Below, in pieces: positions 17,830 through 29,562 of a stretch of DNA of 36,382 nucleotides; the first letter of the stretch is position 1; the number at the start of each line of letters is the position of its first letter. The stretch is taken from the NCBI GenBank assembly GCA_025352165.1, contig JANXTX010000145.1, positions 1 to 36,382 on the forward strand, written 5' to 3'. Below the pieces are notes generated by a model. The model did no database searches. It was not told where the DNA came from and worked only from the letters and a program-made list of their open reading frames with translations. This stretch comes from Caulobacteraceae bacterium. Lineage in GTDB: Bacteria; Pseudomonadota; Alphaproteobacteria; Caulobacterales; Caulobacteraceae. A program made the position numbers and the translations under genes.

Positions 17830-20232
17830 CTATGCGTCGACCTTGGCCAACGGCAGGGTGAAGCGGAAGTCGGCCCCGCCTCCTTCAGCCGGCTCGAACC
17901 AAAGCTCACCGCCGTGGCCCTCGATCAACCGGCGGCAGATCGAGAGACCAACGCCCATGCCGTCGCGTTTGCTGGAGACGAAGGGCGAAAACAACGTGCT
18001 CATGCGGTCGGCGGTGACGCCGGCGCCGTTATCGATCACCCGCACCAGCGACATCTCTCCACGCACCTCCACAACGATGCGTATCATGGGGGTCCGATCG
18101 AGCTTGTCCATGGCCTGGACCGCATTGCGGACGAGGTTGACCAGCACCTGCTGCACCTGAATCCGGTCAGCCAGGACGCTGGTCGCCGCGGGGTCGATCG
18201 ACTTGCTGACCTCAACGCCGCTGGCGGCCGGATTTGGCAGCGCCAGGGCCAGTGAATCGTCGACGAGTTCGCTAAGATCCTCAACCTTGGTGTCGGCCTC
18301 ACCCCGGGCAATGAATTCCCGTAGCCTGCGCACGATCTCACCCGCGCGCACCGCCTGCTTCTCGGCAAGGCGCGCGGCTCGAAGCAGACGCTGGCGAACC
18401 GGTGTGTCCAGAGGTTTGTCTTCGTCACGCAGCATCATCTCGATGGCGCCAACCGACGTGCCCACCGCCGCCAGCGGCTGGTTCAGCTCGTGCGCAAGAC
18501 CGGCGGCCAGTTCACCCATGGCGCTAAGGCGGGAGGTATGCGCCAGCTCCGCCTGGAGCTCGAGCAGGCGCGCGCCACGCGCGGCCATTTCCATCCGGTC
18601 GCGCAGCACCTCGGAGACGTCCATGTACACACCGAAGATGCGCGAGAGACGATCGCGGGAATCGTATTCGTAGCGGAGCACGCCCTGCAGGTCGCGGTAG
18701 TTGCCGTCACTGTGCATGGCCTTGAAAATTACCGTTCGGCCGTGAACCCCGCGTCGTGCATCATCCATGAACAGGGCCGTTACGCGGGGGATGTCCTCGG
18801 GGAAAACACGTCCGAACCAGACCGAATAGTCCTTACCGAGCCCCCCCTCTTCCAGCCCCAGCATCCGTTCCAACTGCGGCGAGAACTGAGCCTTGCCACT
18901 GAGCAGCCAGTAGTCGGCCATCCCCACGCCGTAGCCGGCGGTCACCTGCTCCAGGCTTTCTGTGGTTTCATGCAGTGCTGCGGCCGACTGTTTCAGCGCG
19001 GTAATGTCATTCATCGTCTCGACCAGCTTGAGCTCGGAATCCGCTTCGGGCTTGTCGACCGCGACCCGGGTAGCGATCCACAGGCGGCGACCGTCGCGGG
19101 CCGTCTGCCTTACCTCGCCGGACCATTCGCCGGTGCGCCGGATCGTGGCCACAATGTCCTCAAGAGGGATCTGATACTCGGTATGCAAGACGTCCGGAGC
19201 ACGCCGTCCGACGACTTCCTCGGAGGTGTAGCCAAACAGCGCCTCGCAACCGCGCGGCCAGTACTCCACCAGCCCCTGTTCGGAATGGATCATCACTGGC
19301 GAGGCTTCCACGGCTCGACTGAGGGTCGAACGCTGGCGGCGCTCCAGCCAAAGCCCCCGCAGCGCCGCCAGGCCGACCATCACCAGTACGATCGAGTTGA
19401 GCTCGGCATTGAGCACCGGCGAGACGTTCGGTGAATAGGCCCTATGGCTCGCCGCCAGCGACAAAAGACCCGCCGCGACGATGGGCATCAACATCAGCGG
19501 CATCAGGAACCGCCCAAGGGCGACGGAGCGGTCGAAACCGGTCAGCGCGCCCAGCCAGCGGCGATCTCCTCGCAGCAGTAATGCCCAGCCGACCATCACG
19601 AGAACCAGCATGGCCAGCTGGATGTTGCCGGCGCCAACAAAAAGCTCCCTGGCGAACCCGCCACCGAGGCTGAGGAAGCCCAGTTGCCACAGGGCGCTGT
19701 ACCAGAGGCATGTCCTGCCGACCGTCAACCCGAACAGAGCCAGCGGCTGTGTCCGCGACAGTACGGCCAGAGGCAGCGCCAGTCCCGCCGCGAGCATCAG
19801 TAAGCTTACTAGATAGCGATCCCATCCCGCCGTGAACGGCATGGCGCCGCTGCGCCAGACACCCGAGGTCCACAAAGCGAGATCCGAAGCAGGCGCGGGC
19901 GTCACCGTCATCAACGCCATGCTGACTCCGCCGAGCGCCACAAGTGCAATGCTCAAGACCACAGTCGTCCAGAAGCGGTTCCACAGCACCGCGGACACGC
20001 CAAGCGCGGAGGCGAGAGTGCCAATCATGAATAGCGTTTGCAATGACAGCAAATGGTCGGGACGCACGGTTGCGGCGATGACGATCGCGAATACACATGA
20101 CGGAACGACGGTTTGAGTAACCGCGATGACCACCTGGAGAGCGTCCGCGCGCGGATGCACAGCCGTTCTCCCGGCCACGGCCCCTACCGGCAGAACCGCC
20201 TCTTCAGCACCCGGAAGGTGTTGCACCGACAT
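17830..20232 (-). CDS. Membrane PAS sensor histidine kinase (FixL-type kinase core)
   Basis: An 800-aa inner-membrane sensor kinase. Residues about 33-294 form some eight membrane segments with short loops, a sensor region I cannot assign to a named family. Two PAS-like domains follow (about 303-415 and 430-545), the second with a PAC-like RIFGVYMDVSE end. The HisKA box AGLAHELNQPLA carries the phosphate-accepting H581. The ATPase has NLVRNAVQAM (N box), DNGAGV (G1) and GMGVGLSICRRLIEGHGG (G2). The H-box and GHL region are FixL/DctB-like. No response regulator is adjacent. The start ATG 20232 has GAAGG about 8 nt upstream. It is divergent from the giant repeat protein and 14 nt upstream of the P450. 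Confidence 0.92.
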   Translation of the reverse strand: MSVQHLPGAEEAVLPVGAVAGRTAVHPRADALQVVIAVTQTVVPSCVFAIVIAATVRPDHLLSLQTLFMIGTLASALGVSAVLWNRFWTTVVLSIALVALGGVSMALMTVTPAPASDLALWTSGVWRSGAMPFTAGWDRYLVSLLMLAAGLALPLAVLSRTQPLALFGLTVGRTCLWYSALWQLGFLSLGGGFARELFVGAGNIQLAMLVLVMVGWALLLRGDRRWLGALTGFDRSVALGRFLMPLMLMPIVAAGLLSLAASHRAYSPNVSPVLNAELNSIVLVMVGLAALRGLWLERRQRSTLSRAVEASPVMIHSEQGLVEYWPRGCEALFGYTSEEVVGRRAPDVLHTEYQIPLEDIVATIRRTGEWSGEVRQTARDGRRLWIATRVAVDKPEADSELKLVETMNDITALKQSAAALHETTESLEQVTAGYGVGMADYWLLSGKAQFSPQLERMLGLEEGGLGKDYSVWFGRVFPEDIPRVTALFMDDARRGVHGRTVIFKAMHSDGNYRDLQGVLRYEYDSRDRLSRIFGVYMDVSEVLRDRMEMAARGARLLELQAELAHTSRLSAMGELAAGLAHELNQPLAAVGTSVGAIEMMLRDEDKPLDTPVRQRLLRAARLAEKQAVRAGEIVRRLREFIARGEADTKVEDLSELVDDSLALALPNPAASGVEVSKSIDPAATSVLADRIQVQQVLVNLVRNAVQAMDKLDRTPMIRIVVEVRGEMSLVRVIDNGAGVTADRMSTLFSPFVSSKRDGMGVGLSICRRLIEGHGGELWFEPAEGGGADFRFTLPLAKVDA

Positions 20233-20490
20233 TTTTCATGCCTTCGCCAGACGCTGACCTTCAGCGTATCCCCGCATCGGAACATCGACCGGTTCGCGCC
20301 GTGCGGCAACGAGTAAGTCGACAACCGGAACAATGAAACTATTGGCCGGGTCTGGCGTCATGCAAGAATAATCGCTGGACGAGACAAAATGTCCTGATAC
20401 GGTTCCCATAACCGCTGGGTCGTCGGGACGTTTTCGTCATCCGCTCCGATACCCATCGGTCAATGGTACAATGGGCCAGCTGGGGGGGCG
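20233..20490. promoter_or_regulatory. Divergent intergenic region between kinase and giant repeat protein
   Basis: This 258-bp gap must carry the promoters of both divergent genes. It is less GC-rich around 20320-20400. I see no clear consensus boxes, operator dyads or RNA gene. The giant gene's ribosome site is weak: a G-run, GGGGGGG, about 3-9 nt before the ATG. Confidence 0.4.
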
Positions 20491-23400
20491 ATGACGACCA
20501 GATTGCTCAGTGGGACCTACGGTTCCGGTTACACGATCCATTCCCCAACGACGATCGTGAGCATCACGTCGAGCGGCTACGTCGAGGGAACCGGGGTTCA
20601 GTCCCAGACAATTACGTCGGCGGGCTACACGGTCAGCAACCAGGGTCGGATCCATAGCACGCAGGCTGGCGTATACTTGCGCCACGGCGGTGCGGTGACC
20701 AATGGGTCGTCGACCAATACAACCGCGTCGATTTTTGGGACCTACGCGGGGGTCGGGATGCTTGGCGCCGCCGGCACAGTCACAAACTATGGGTCAATCA
20801 CCTCGTCGGGAGGGGCCAAATACAAGTTCGCAGCCGTGTCGCTGGGGACCGGCGGCGGTGTGACCAATGGTTCAGCGACGGACACCCATGCGCTGATCTC
20901 CGGCTATGACGGTGTGGGCGTCTTCGCGACGCCCGGAACTGTCAGCAACTTCGGAACGATCCTCGGTACTGGCGGCACAACGGGGGGACAGAAGGTCGCC
21001 GGCATTTATCTCGCTCACGGCGGCGGCGTCAGCAACGCTTCCGCCGGGGTCATCAAGGGCGCGACCGGCATCAAGTCGCGATATGTCGCCTCGGTAACCA
21101 ACTACGGAACAATCACCGATCTCGGCCAGGGCGGCGGCGTCAGGCTCGACGGCGGCGGACTGGTGGTCAATGGCGGCGCGTCCGCAACCTCGGCAACTAT
21201 TTCGGCTGCCGTGGACGGGGTCAGCTTCGGATCATACATGGGGGGAACCGGCACGCTGAGGAATTTCGGCGGCATTTCGGGGCAGATCGGCGCGTACTTC
21301 GGTGCGACCGGCGAAGTCGTGAACGGCAGCGCGTCGGACACAACCGCGCATATCTCAGGCCAGTCGAGCGGTATCTACTCTCCGCAGATCGGCGCCCAGA
21401 CGGTGATCAACTACGGAACGGTATCCGGTTCGAGCAAGTGGGGCGTTCACCTGGGGCTCAATGGTCCTTTGACCAACGGATCTCTCACCGACACATCGGC
21501 CCTGATCACCGGCATGAGCGGCGTAAAGGGCGCTACCCAGATCGCTAACTTCGGCACGATCACCGGGACAGGCGCAGCGGGCATCGAGGCCTTCTACTGC
21601 ACCGTGAATAATGGCGCGGTCGGCGACACCAAGGCGCTGATCCAGGGTGTGCAGGCAATCTATTTACAGCGTAACGGCACGGTTACCAATTTCGGCACGA
21701 TCCTTGGAACCGGTGGCAGTTCAGCCATTTCGCTCAATCCTCATGGTTACGTGGGCCCTTCCAGCAACTTCACCAATGGAACCGCCACCGACACCACAGC
21801 GCTGATCTCGGGCGCCTACGGTATCGACGGCAAACAGATCAACAACGCGTCGGTCGCCCCGGGGGCAGTGGTCAACTTTGGTACGATCATTGGAACCAGC
21901 GGGTCCGCTATCGTACTCGGCCATTCTTATAGTTCCACGTTGCGGAGCTATTTGAGCAATGGTTCGTCGGCCGACGTTTCCGCCACCATCAAGGGCGGCG
22001 TGAATAACGCTCTCGGTCACAGCGACGGCGTCTCACTCGATGAAGGCGTGATCATCAACTTCGGCACAATCCTCACATCGGCGATCGGCTATGGCGTCAG
22101 GCTGTCGATCTACGGCTCCCTTACCAATGGCGCCGCAGACGACAAAAGCGCGCTAATCGAGGGCTATGGTGGTGTCTATTGGGGCGGCGGCGGTACGCTG
22201 ACCAACTATGGTGCGATCATTGCCACCAAAGGCGACGCGATCAGGATCACGTCGGCTAATTCGACGCTCGTCACTGAAGCAGGATCATCAATCCAGGGTA
22301 ATGTCGTCGGCGCGGGCGGCGCGCTCGACTTTGCCGGGGGAACCGGCACGATCTCCACGCTTTCCAACACAGCAATTACCGTTGTCGGGGCAACGAGCAC
22401 GACGAACTTTGCGAACTTTAAATCCCTGGCGCTGGGATCAGTTGCGGTCTTCACGCTTTCGGGCGCCGGCACGATCAGTTCCGGAGGCGAAACAGGCACT
22501 ATTGGACCGCTTAAAGTCGACGGTCGCCTCGTGGTCACCGGCAGCCTGCTGGTGACGACGGGAACGGTCAATGGCGCCGGCCTGCTGTCGTTTTCATCAG
22601 GAACAGGCGTCTTCGACACCGGTGAGCCGATCTACGGTCCACCGATCACCGTGGCGCATATCGATATGTTCGGAACCAGCACCGTGTTGCTGAAGACAGG
22701 CTTCAACTACGCCGGAGTCTGGGACCAGGTATCGGGAACCCTCTCTCTGGCCAGCGGCGCTACGCTGAGTTTGACGGGAGTCGGAGACAGTCTGGGCGGA
22801 ACCGTGACGGGCGCGGGCATTCTTCAGGTCGCCACCGGAACGGCTGTCGCAGTGCGGTCGATGACTCTCGACGGCGGGGTGACGTTTGACAACCAGGGTC
22901 AGGTGAACCAGTCCGGCGTGATCAAGTGGAAGAAGGGCGTCATCTACAACGAGCGTGGCGCGAACTGGAGCCTTACGGGCGCGTCAGGGATTCTGCTGTT
23001 CCCGGGCGCGAACGGCACCCTCGTAAACGACGGTGTACTGACGGTGTCGGGAGGGTCGCGCGCGATCACTATCAACGCCGATCTCAACAGCACGGGCGTG
23101 ATCGATATCACCAGCGGCGCCTTGTCGCTGGCGGGCGGCCTGACCACCGGGAACGGAATAATTCAAGGGGCGGGGACACTGGGCCTGACGCGCGGCTTTT
23201 TCTCATTTTCCTCCGACGTCAATCTCAACGTCGCCTCGATCTCGGTGACCGGTGCGGCGACAGTGGTCGAGATCGGCGGTAACTTCACCTATGGCGGCGC
23301 CTGGGTACAGACGGGCGGCGCGCTCACCATCGACGGGGGCAGCGTCCTCAACCTTATCGGACCAGCCAACGCCATCAGTGGATCAGTGCGGGGGAGTGGA

Positions 23401-24366
23401 ACCCTGGTGCTCAGCGGCGGTGTCGCACTCTCGGCGGTCACACTATCGGCGGCGACGGTGCAGATAAACAGTGCCGCGGTGAATCTGTCCGGGGCCATCA
23501 AGCTTTACGGCGTTGCCAGCGTGGCATCGAGCAACATCACCATCGCCTCGACAGGCGCCAGCCTGCAGGGCGGAGGCACGATCACGCTATCGGAGGCTGC
23601 CGGCTATGCCATCCGCGGCGCCGCCACGACCAGCCGACTGGTCAATTTGTCCGACACCATTACGGGCTACGGCGACATCGGCAGCGGCCAGATGGTGCTG
23701 TTGAATGAGAAAGCCGGCCTGATCGAAAGCGACGGGCCCGGAACGCTGGTGATCAATACCGGCGCCAATGCCATCGCCAATGCAGGCTTGATTGAATGTG
23801 AGGTCGGCAGCCTGATGATCGACAGCAAGATCAACAACAACGGCACATTGATGGTTGCCTCTGGAACCTTGACCGTCAACGCAGCAGTGGTCGGCGTGGG
23901 GGAGGTGCAGATCAACGGCGGCCTGGCTGACTTCACCTCATATTTCAACCAGCGTGTGACCTTCGGCGCGGCGGGTGTGCTCGAGCTGAGCCATTCGACC
24001 GCATACACCGGCACAGTCTTCGGCTTTTCAACCGCCGGGGCAACGTCGCTCGATCTCGGCGATATTGCTTTTGGTGCGGGAACCACAGCTAGCTACAAGG
24101 GCAATACGAAGGTGGGCATCCTGACGGTCAGTGACGGAGTCCGCACCGCGCAGCTCAAGTTGATAGGCGACTACACAGGCTCGACCTTCACAGTGTCCGA
24201 CGACGGACATGGCGGAACCTCAGTCACGGATGCGGCCAAGCCCAACCCAACGGCGTTCGTCGCCGCGATGGCCGGCGTCGGCGCGTCGCAAACGGCCGGC
24301 ATAGTCCCGAGCACCACCCTAACCGCTACACCGCCGCAAATGCTGGCGAAACCGGGGCTCCACTAG
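20491..24366 (+). CDS. Giant repeat protein, predicted parallel beta-helix
   Basis: A 1291-aa product rich in Gly, Thr, Ser and Asn. The first half (about 65-600) has around ten degenerate 45-65-residue repeats of the form TNG-S-x-TDT-x-ALI-x-G, then a Gly-rich turn, then GT(V/I)-x-N(F/Y)GTI-x-GTG. The second half has other strand repeats, including a pair built on (Y/T)GGxW-x-Q-x-G-x-L and a GT/GSG ending. This is the profile of a beta-solenoid surface or secreted protein. There is no Sec signal at the N-terminus (MTTRLLSGTYGSG) and no autotransporter barrel at the C-terminus. The end (LIGDYTGSTFTVSDDGHGG) resembles C-terminal regions of alphaproteobacterial type I-secreted repeat proteins, as I recall. 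Adhesion or matrix function is an inference. Confidence 0.85.
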   Translation: MTTRLLSGTYGSGYTIHSPTTIVSITSSGYVEGTGVQSQTITSAGYTVSNQGRIHSTQAGVYLRHGGAVTNGSSTNTTASIFGTYAGVGMLGAAGTVTNYGSITSSGGAKYKFAAVSLGTGGGVTNGSATDTHALISGYDGVGVFATPGTVSNFGTILGTGGTTGGQKVAGIYLAHGGGVSNASAGVIKGATGIKSRYVASVTNYGTITDLGQGGGVRLDGGGLVVNGGASATSATISAAVDGVSFGSYMGGTGTLRNFGGISGQIGAYFGATGEVVNGSASDTTAHISGQSSGIYSPQIGAQTVINYGTVSGSSKWGVHLGLNGPLTNGSLTDTSALITGMSGVKGATQIANFGTITGTGAAGIEAFYCTVNNGAVGDTKALIQGVQAIYLQRNGTVTNFGTILGTGGSSAISLNPHGYVGPSSNFTNGTATDTTALISGAYGIDGKQINNASVAPGAVVNFGTIIGTSGSAIVLGHSYSSTLRSYLSNGSSADVSATIKGGVNNALGHSDGVSLDEGVIINFGTILTSAIGYGVRLSIYGSLTNGAADDKSALIEGYGGVYWGGGGTLTNYGAIIATKGDAIRITSANSTLVTEAGSSIQGNVVGAGGALDFAGGTGTISTLSNTAITVVGATSTTNFANFKSLALGSVAVFTLSGAGTISSGGETGTIGPLKVDGRLVVTGSLLVTTGTVNGAGLLSFSSGTGVFDTGEPIYGPPITVAHIDMFGTSTVLLKTGFNYAGVWDQVSGTLSLASGATLSLTGVGDSLGGTVTGAGILQVATGTAVAVRSMTLDGGVTFDNQGQVNQSGVIKWKKGVIYNERGANWSLTGASGILLFPGANGTLVNDGVLTVSGGSRAITINADLNSTGVIDITSGALSLAGGLTTGNGIIQGAGTLGLTRGFFSFSSDVNLNVASISVTGAATVVEIGGNFTYGGAWVQTGGALTIDGGSVLNLIGPANAISGSVRGSGTLVLSGGVALSAVTLSAATVQINSAAVNLSGAIKLYGVASVASSNITIASTGASLQGGGTITLSEAAGYAIRGAATTSRLVNLSDTITGYGDIGSGQMVLLNEKAGLIESDGPGTLVINTGANAIANAGLIECEVGSLMIDSKINNNGTLMVASGTLTVNAAVVGVGEVQINGGLADFTSYFNQRVTFGAAGVLELSHSTAYTGTVFGFSTAGATSLDLGDIAFGAGTTASYKGNTKVGILTVSDGVRTAQLKLIGDYTGSTFTVSDDGHGGTSVTDAAKPNPTAFVAAMAGVGASQTAGIVPSTTLTATPPQMLAKPGLH
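20691..22260 (+). repeat. Tandem coding repeats in the giant protein
   Basis: Roughly ten units of 135-195 bp encode the TNG...ALI.G...NFGTI repeat. The protein pattern is well kept, but the DNA copies differ, so the array is old rather than recently expanded. Boundaries are approximate. Confidence 0.7.
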
Positions 24367-24412
24367 CGCCGCCCCCAAAGACAGGGCGCGCGCTTATTGC
24401 GCCGCACGTGGC

Positions 24413-25021
24413 TCAATGCCCGGACGACGGCGCCGATTCCGCGAGATAGGACGGGCTGAGCGTCTTAAGCCGGGTCGCTGTGGGCAGCAGGGTCGGGTAA
24501 AACTGCACGAAGGTGGTGTCGACGGCGGCGTGCTGCTGATGGCAGGCGTAGCAAGACGCGGCATGTGGGATTTCGCGTGCCGGCGCCCCCGCCGCGTCGA
24601 AGGCAAAGAAGGCCCAGCCTCCCCTGAACCGCGCATCATCCTTCACGTGCGCCTCGGCGCCCATGTACTGGGTGGTCTGGAACAGGCCGCGCCTGTTGAT
24701 CGAGCCCTGACCGGTTCCCCCTCGGTTCTCCAGCAGGATGACGGTCTTGTCGGGCCAGTGGCCTGTCTTCTGAAACACCGCGTAGGCCGCCGCTGGAACG
24801 AAAGTGTTGCCGAACATATCGTGGTCCGCCATGGCCTTATCGGGGCTGTAGCTCATATTGAGCCCAGAACTGAGAAAGACCCAGGTTCGGTAGTCGGCTG
24901 GAAACTGCATGCGCCCTTCCGCGTCGTATTGCGGCTGGCCTGGGTCGGGCGCAGGGGCGGCTGCAACGCAGGCCAAGAATAACGGCGCAAGTAGCAGTCC
25001 GCGACGGATCAACGACAACAT
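24413..25021 (-). CDS. Exported cytochrome P460-like c-type haem protein
   Basis: A 202-aa periplasmic haem protein. A signal peptide (LIRRGLLLAPLFLACVAAAP) precedes a mixed domain with FPADYRTWVFLSSGLNMSY and a C-terminal haem site C157-Y-A-C160-H161 followed by DTTFVQFYPTL, the cytochrome P460-family arrangement. P460 proteins bind haem covalently and in ammonia oxidisers turn over hydroxylamine or NO; the role of the many homologues in heterotrophs is not known. I reject the TTG at 25027 and use ATG 25021, with GGAG about 9 nt upstream. It is convergent with the giant repeat gene. Haem attachment would need the Ccm system, part of which is in this window. Confidence 0.87.
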   Translation of the reverse strand: MLSLIRRGLLLAPLFLACVAAAPAPDPGQPQYDAEGRMQFPADYRTWVFLSSGLNMSYSPDKAMADHDMFGNTFVPAAAYAVFQKTGHWPDKTVILLENRGGTGQGSINRRGLFQTTQYMGAEAHVKDDARFRGGWAFFAFDAAGAPAREIPHAASCYACHQQHAAVDTTFVQFYPTLLPTATRLKTLSPSYLAESAPSSGH

Positions 25022-25124
25022 GACCAAATTCTCCGGCTTCGGGCGATGACCTAGCCTACCGCGCGTTCGCCGCGTCGCTCAGGACATTGATCCGACAATT
25101 TCAGCCGACGATACAGCCCGGGTT

Positions 25125-25167
25125 GGCGACACGAACAACAGCGACATTGCCCCTGCTTCGTGTCGCC
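25125..25167 (-). terminator. Stem-loop after acnA
   Basis: A perfect 11-bp inverted repeat (GGCGACACGAA at 25125-25135, TTCGTGTCGCC at 25157-25167) with a 21-nt loop begins 11 nt after the acnA stop. There is no U-tract downstream, so it may be a Rho-assisted terminator or an mRNA 3' stabiliser rather than a canonical intrinsic terminator. Confidence 0.55.
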
Positions 25168-25178
25168 AGATCTTGGCG

Positions 25179-27890
<2,712 letters not shown>

Positions 27891-28078
27891 GATGGGGAGT
27901 TCCTTTTCCTGTTCGAGGCCGTCCGAAAATCGGTTCGGAGGATGGCGCGCTTATCGGGCCGGACACACAGCGTCCGTCCCGCGCGGCGCTGTCCCCGTGC
28001 GGCCCTCGGGTTCATAGACCCGGAAGGCCCCGACGTCTACGCGCGAGCCTCGCGTGGCCCTTCGAGGGCCGGCTCCAT
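27891..28078. promoter_or_regulatory. Divergent acnA-ccmA intergenic region
   Basis: A 188-bp gap between divergent starts, expected to hold both promoters. A short GGCCC-TTCGA-GGGCC hairpin (28056-28070) overlaps the ribosome-site region of ccmA and could affect its translation. No clear promoter consensus is visible. Confidence 0.35.
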
Positions 28079-28693
28079 ATGATCGCCGCGCTCCACATTG
28101 ACGACCTCGCCGTCCAGCGCGGCGAGCGCATTCTGTTCAAGGGGTTCAACCTGACGGTCGCCGCCGGCGAGGCAGTTGCGCTGGTCGGGGCGAACGGGGC
28201 GGGAAAGACCAGCCTGCTACGCTGTGTCGCTGGATTGCTTCGGCCGATCGCGGGGAACATCCGGTTCCGGGATGGAGAAACCGAGACCGACCCTGAGGAG
28301 GCGCGCCGCTTCGGCTGTCACATGGTTGGACATCAGGATGGACTTAAGGGCGCGCGGACGGCGCGGGAGGAACTCACCTTTCAGGCCGGCTGGACCGGCG
28401 GGGATGCATCGTCGGCCCTGGTTGCGGCCGAGCGGCTGGGTCTGACGCGGCTGCTCGATCTGCCGGTCCGGGTGTTGTCGGCCGGACAGCGTCGACGTCT
28501 GGCGTTGGCCAGGTTGATCGCGGCGCCTCGTTCGCTGTGGTTGCTGGACGAGCCGCTGGCGCCGCTTGATGCGGCATCACGGTTGCTGTTGGGCGAGGTA
28601 ATGGCCGACCATGTGGCCGGCGGCGGCCTCATCCTGGCGGCGGTGCACGACCCGCTGCCGCTGACCGCGCGCGTCATCGAGGTCGCCGCATGA
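28079..28693 (+). CDS. ccmA: Haem exporter ATP-binding protein CcmA
   Basis: The ATPase of the CcmABCD complex, which uses ATP to release holo-CcmE during cytochrome c maturation. It is 204 aa, the usual short length. Walker A is G37-A-N-G-A-G-K-T44, the ABC signature is LSAGQ (133-137) and Walker B is LWLLDEP (153-159). The stop overlaps the ccmB start by ATGA (28690-28693), showing translational coupling. The ATG at 28079 has GAGGG about 10 nt upstream. It lies next to divergent acnA. Confidence 0.96.
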   Translation: MIAALHIDDLAVQRGERILFKGFNLTVAAGEAVALVGANGAGKTSLLRCVAGLLRPIAGNIRFRDGETETDPEEARRFGCHMVGHQDGLKGARTAREELTFQAGWTGGDASSALVAAERLGLTRLLDLPVRVLSAGQRRRLALARLIAAPRSLWLLDEPLAPLDAASRLLLGEVMADHVAGGGLILAAVHDPLPLTARVIEVAA

Positions 28694-29355
28694 GCCCCGT
28701 GGTGAGGTTGTTTCAGCGGGAAATCGCCCTGGCATGGGGCAAGGGCGGTGGGCCTCTGCTGGCGTTGGGGTTCTATGCGGGCGTTGTCACCCTGTTGCCA
28801 CTGGCGGCGGGGCCGGACCCCAAGCATCTCGCGGTGGTTGCGGGCGGTGTCGCCTGGGTTGGTCTGGCGCTGGCCAGCCTGCTGACGCTGGACCGACTGT
28901 TCGAACGGGACTTCGAGGACGGCGCACTCGACCTGCTGACACTCGGGCCACTATCGCTGGAGGTAGTTTCTGCATTGAAATGCCTCGCCCAATGGCTGGT
29001 GACGGGCGCGCCGCTTGCGCTGGCCACGCCGCTGGCGGCGATAGGCCTTGGCGCCCCGCCACGCGATGGGCCACTGCTGGTGCTGGTTGCGGCGCTGGGA
29101 GGTCTGGCCTTCGCGTTCGTCGGAGGCATGGGCGCCGCCCTGGCGCTGGCCAGCCGCCGCGGCGGCGTGCTGATCGCGGTGATCGTCCTGCCTCTGCTGG
29201 CCCCGCCGGTGATCTTCGGCGGCGCGGCTATCCACGCCTTCGAGAACGGTCTGGGATGGACGACAGGTCTCGCCCTTCTCACCGCCTACGCCCTCGCGGT
29301 CACCGCTCTCGCCCCCTTCGCCATGGCCGGCGCGTGCAGGAACGCGTTTTCGTAG
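28690..29355 (+). CDS. ccmB: Haem exporter membrane protein CcmB
   Basis: The membrane partner of CcmA, 221 aa with about six hydrophobic segments and the family start ([17 protein letters not shown]) with the charged N-terminal helix. A conserved block [22 protein letters not shown] follows the second segment. Normally ccmC follows directly. Here the gene is followed by a palindromic repeat and ccmC is some 6.3 kb away. Confidence 0.95.
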   Translation: MSPVVRLFQREIALAWGKGGGPLLALGFYAGVVTLLPLAAGPDPKHLAVVAGGVAWVGLALASLLTLDRLFERDFEDGALDLLTLGPLSLEVVSALKCLAQWLVTGAPLALATPLAAIGLGAPPRDGPLLVLVAALGGLAFAFVGGMGAALALASRRGGVLIAVIVLPLLAPPVIFGGAAIHAFENGLGWTTGLALLTAYALAVTALAPFAMAGACRNAFS

Positions 29356-29367
29356 GGGACAGGAAGT

Positions 29368-29495
29368 GGTTTCACGCGAAGGCGCGAAGGCGCAAAGCGC
29401 TATGTTCTGAAAGCAGCACGCATCACATTGCCGATCATACAGCTGCGTGGGGCCATTGATTTCTTCTTCGCGTCTTCGCGCCTTCGCGTGAACCA
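29368..29495. repeat. Palindromic intergenic element built of 8-bp repeats
   Basis: The left arm (29368-29397, TTCACGCGAAGGCGCGAAGG core) and right arm (29464-29494, reverse complement GGTTCACGCGAAGGCGCGAAGACG...) pair over about 28 positions with two mismatches and one bulge. The arms consist of a tandem xCGC(G/A)AAG 8-mer. The 65-nt centre has no ORF. This is a REP/MITE-like dispersed element immediately after ccmB, and the gap 29356-29562 holds nothing else. Confidence 0.8.
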
Positions 29496-29562
29496 TTGGC
29501 TTGCTTGACCGCCCTCAAATTCAGGCAAAGGATGCCGAAGGCCCAAGGGAGGGACCCCAAAA

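Noticed and set aside
20691-22260. Repeat array considered as CRISPR
   Set aside because: Units are 135-195 bp, coding and degenerate; no short identical repeats with unique spacers and no cas genes.
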